Made by a program: the position numbers and the translations under genes. A stretch of DNA of 5,586 bases from positions 1 to 5,586 of the forward strand of contig JAQVQU010000085.1 in NCBI GenBank assembly GCA_028701415.1, written 5' to 3'. Positions 5,585 to 5,586 of this stretch are shown piece by piece (positions within the stretch are counted from its first letter, which is position 1; each line of letters begins with the position of its first letter). This stretch comes from Clostridia bacterium (GTDB lineage Bacteria > Bacillota > Clostridia > Christensenellales > DTU072). Under the pieces are notes generated by a model. It saw nothing but the letters and a program-made list of their open reading frames with translations. It did no database searches and was not told the DNA's origin.

Positions 5585-5586
5585 AT

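Larger units (their letters stand above)
5199..5586. other. AT-rich intergenic region upstream of parE
   Basis: These 388 bases contain no credible protein gene on either strand. The left quarter holds the parE ribosome site, promoter and repeats. The centre (about 5340-5520) holds small inverted repeats, including TTCCACAGTGGAA (5340-5352), and a possible long imperfect stem (5382-5487). The right end holds a terminator and a 14-base palindrome. The best small frame is an ATG at 5516 running 23 codons to TAA at 5446, which lacks a ribosome site. Confidence 0.7.

Noticed and set aside
5446..5586. A minus-strand frame open from the right edge through the terminator to TAA at 5446 (47 codons).
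   Set aside because: It runs through a strong terminator hairpin, shows no ribosome site, and its first half does not look like a protein. Only the downstream 23-codon part is kept, as a weak finding.
1..5586. Search for insertion sequences, CRISPR repeats, tRNA or rRNA genes, or inteins in the topoisomerase genes.
   Set aside because: No transposase frame, terminal inverted repeats, regularly spaced repeats or RNA gene signatures are seen; both topoisomerase proteins are of normal length and continuous.

Overview
The window holds two complete genes and one partial gene, all read leftward (minus strand), followed on the right by about 390 bases of AT-rich non-coding DNA. The two complete genes encode a type IIA DNA topoisomerase: the ATPase/TOPRIM subunit (parE-like, 5198 to 3198) and the cleavage/C-terminal-domain subunit (parC-like, 3195 to 694). 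The partial gene is der (engA), a ribosome-assembly GTPase that starts at 657 and runs off the left edge after 219 codons. DNA is strongly AT-rich throughout. Shine-Dalgarno sites are of the GGAGG type, genes are packed head to tail, and all three frames read cleanly with standard stops. Protein signatures resemble low-GC Gram-positive bacteria, so a Bacillota lineage, probably Clostridia-like, is my best guess; I cannot name a genus.

Layout from the promoter leftward: a factor-independent terminator (5543-5569) closes whatever lies to the right. An AT-rich stretch with small repeats follows (about 5253-5540). A good sigma-A-type promoter (TTGACA, 17-base spacer, TACACT; 5243-5271) is overlapped by a 12-base palindrome and flanked by a repeated 9-mer. 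Next come the parE ribosome site and ATG at 5198, then parC 2 bases after the parE stop, with its ribosome site inside the last parE codons. A 36-base gap with a weak hairpin leads to der.

ParE and ParC form an A2B2 enzyme that passes one duplex through another using ATP. The B subunit looks like Gram-positive ParE, the A-subunit breakage core looks more GyrA-like, and no QRRGGRG GyrA box is visible in its C-terminal domain. I therefore favour topoisomerase IV (decatenation) over a supercoiling gyrase, without certainty. Der acts on the 50S ribosomal subunit, so the cluster joins chromosome separation to ribosome assembly.

This is mainly a conserved housekeeping region. I see no mobile element, CRISPR array, tRNA or rRNA and no convincing new system. 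The points most worth checking are a Gln at the quinolone-determining Ser83 position of the A subunit, the operator-like architecture of the parE promoter, and a possible structured RNA in the right-hand spacer.
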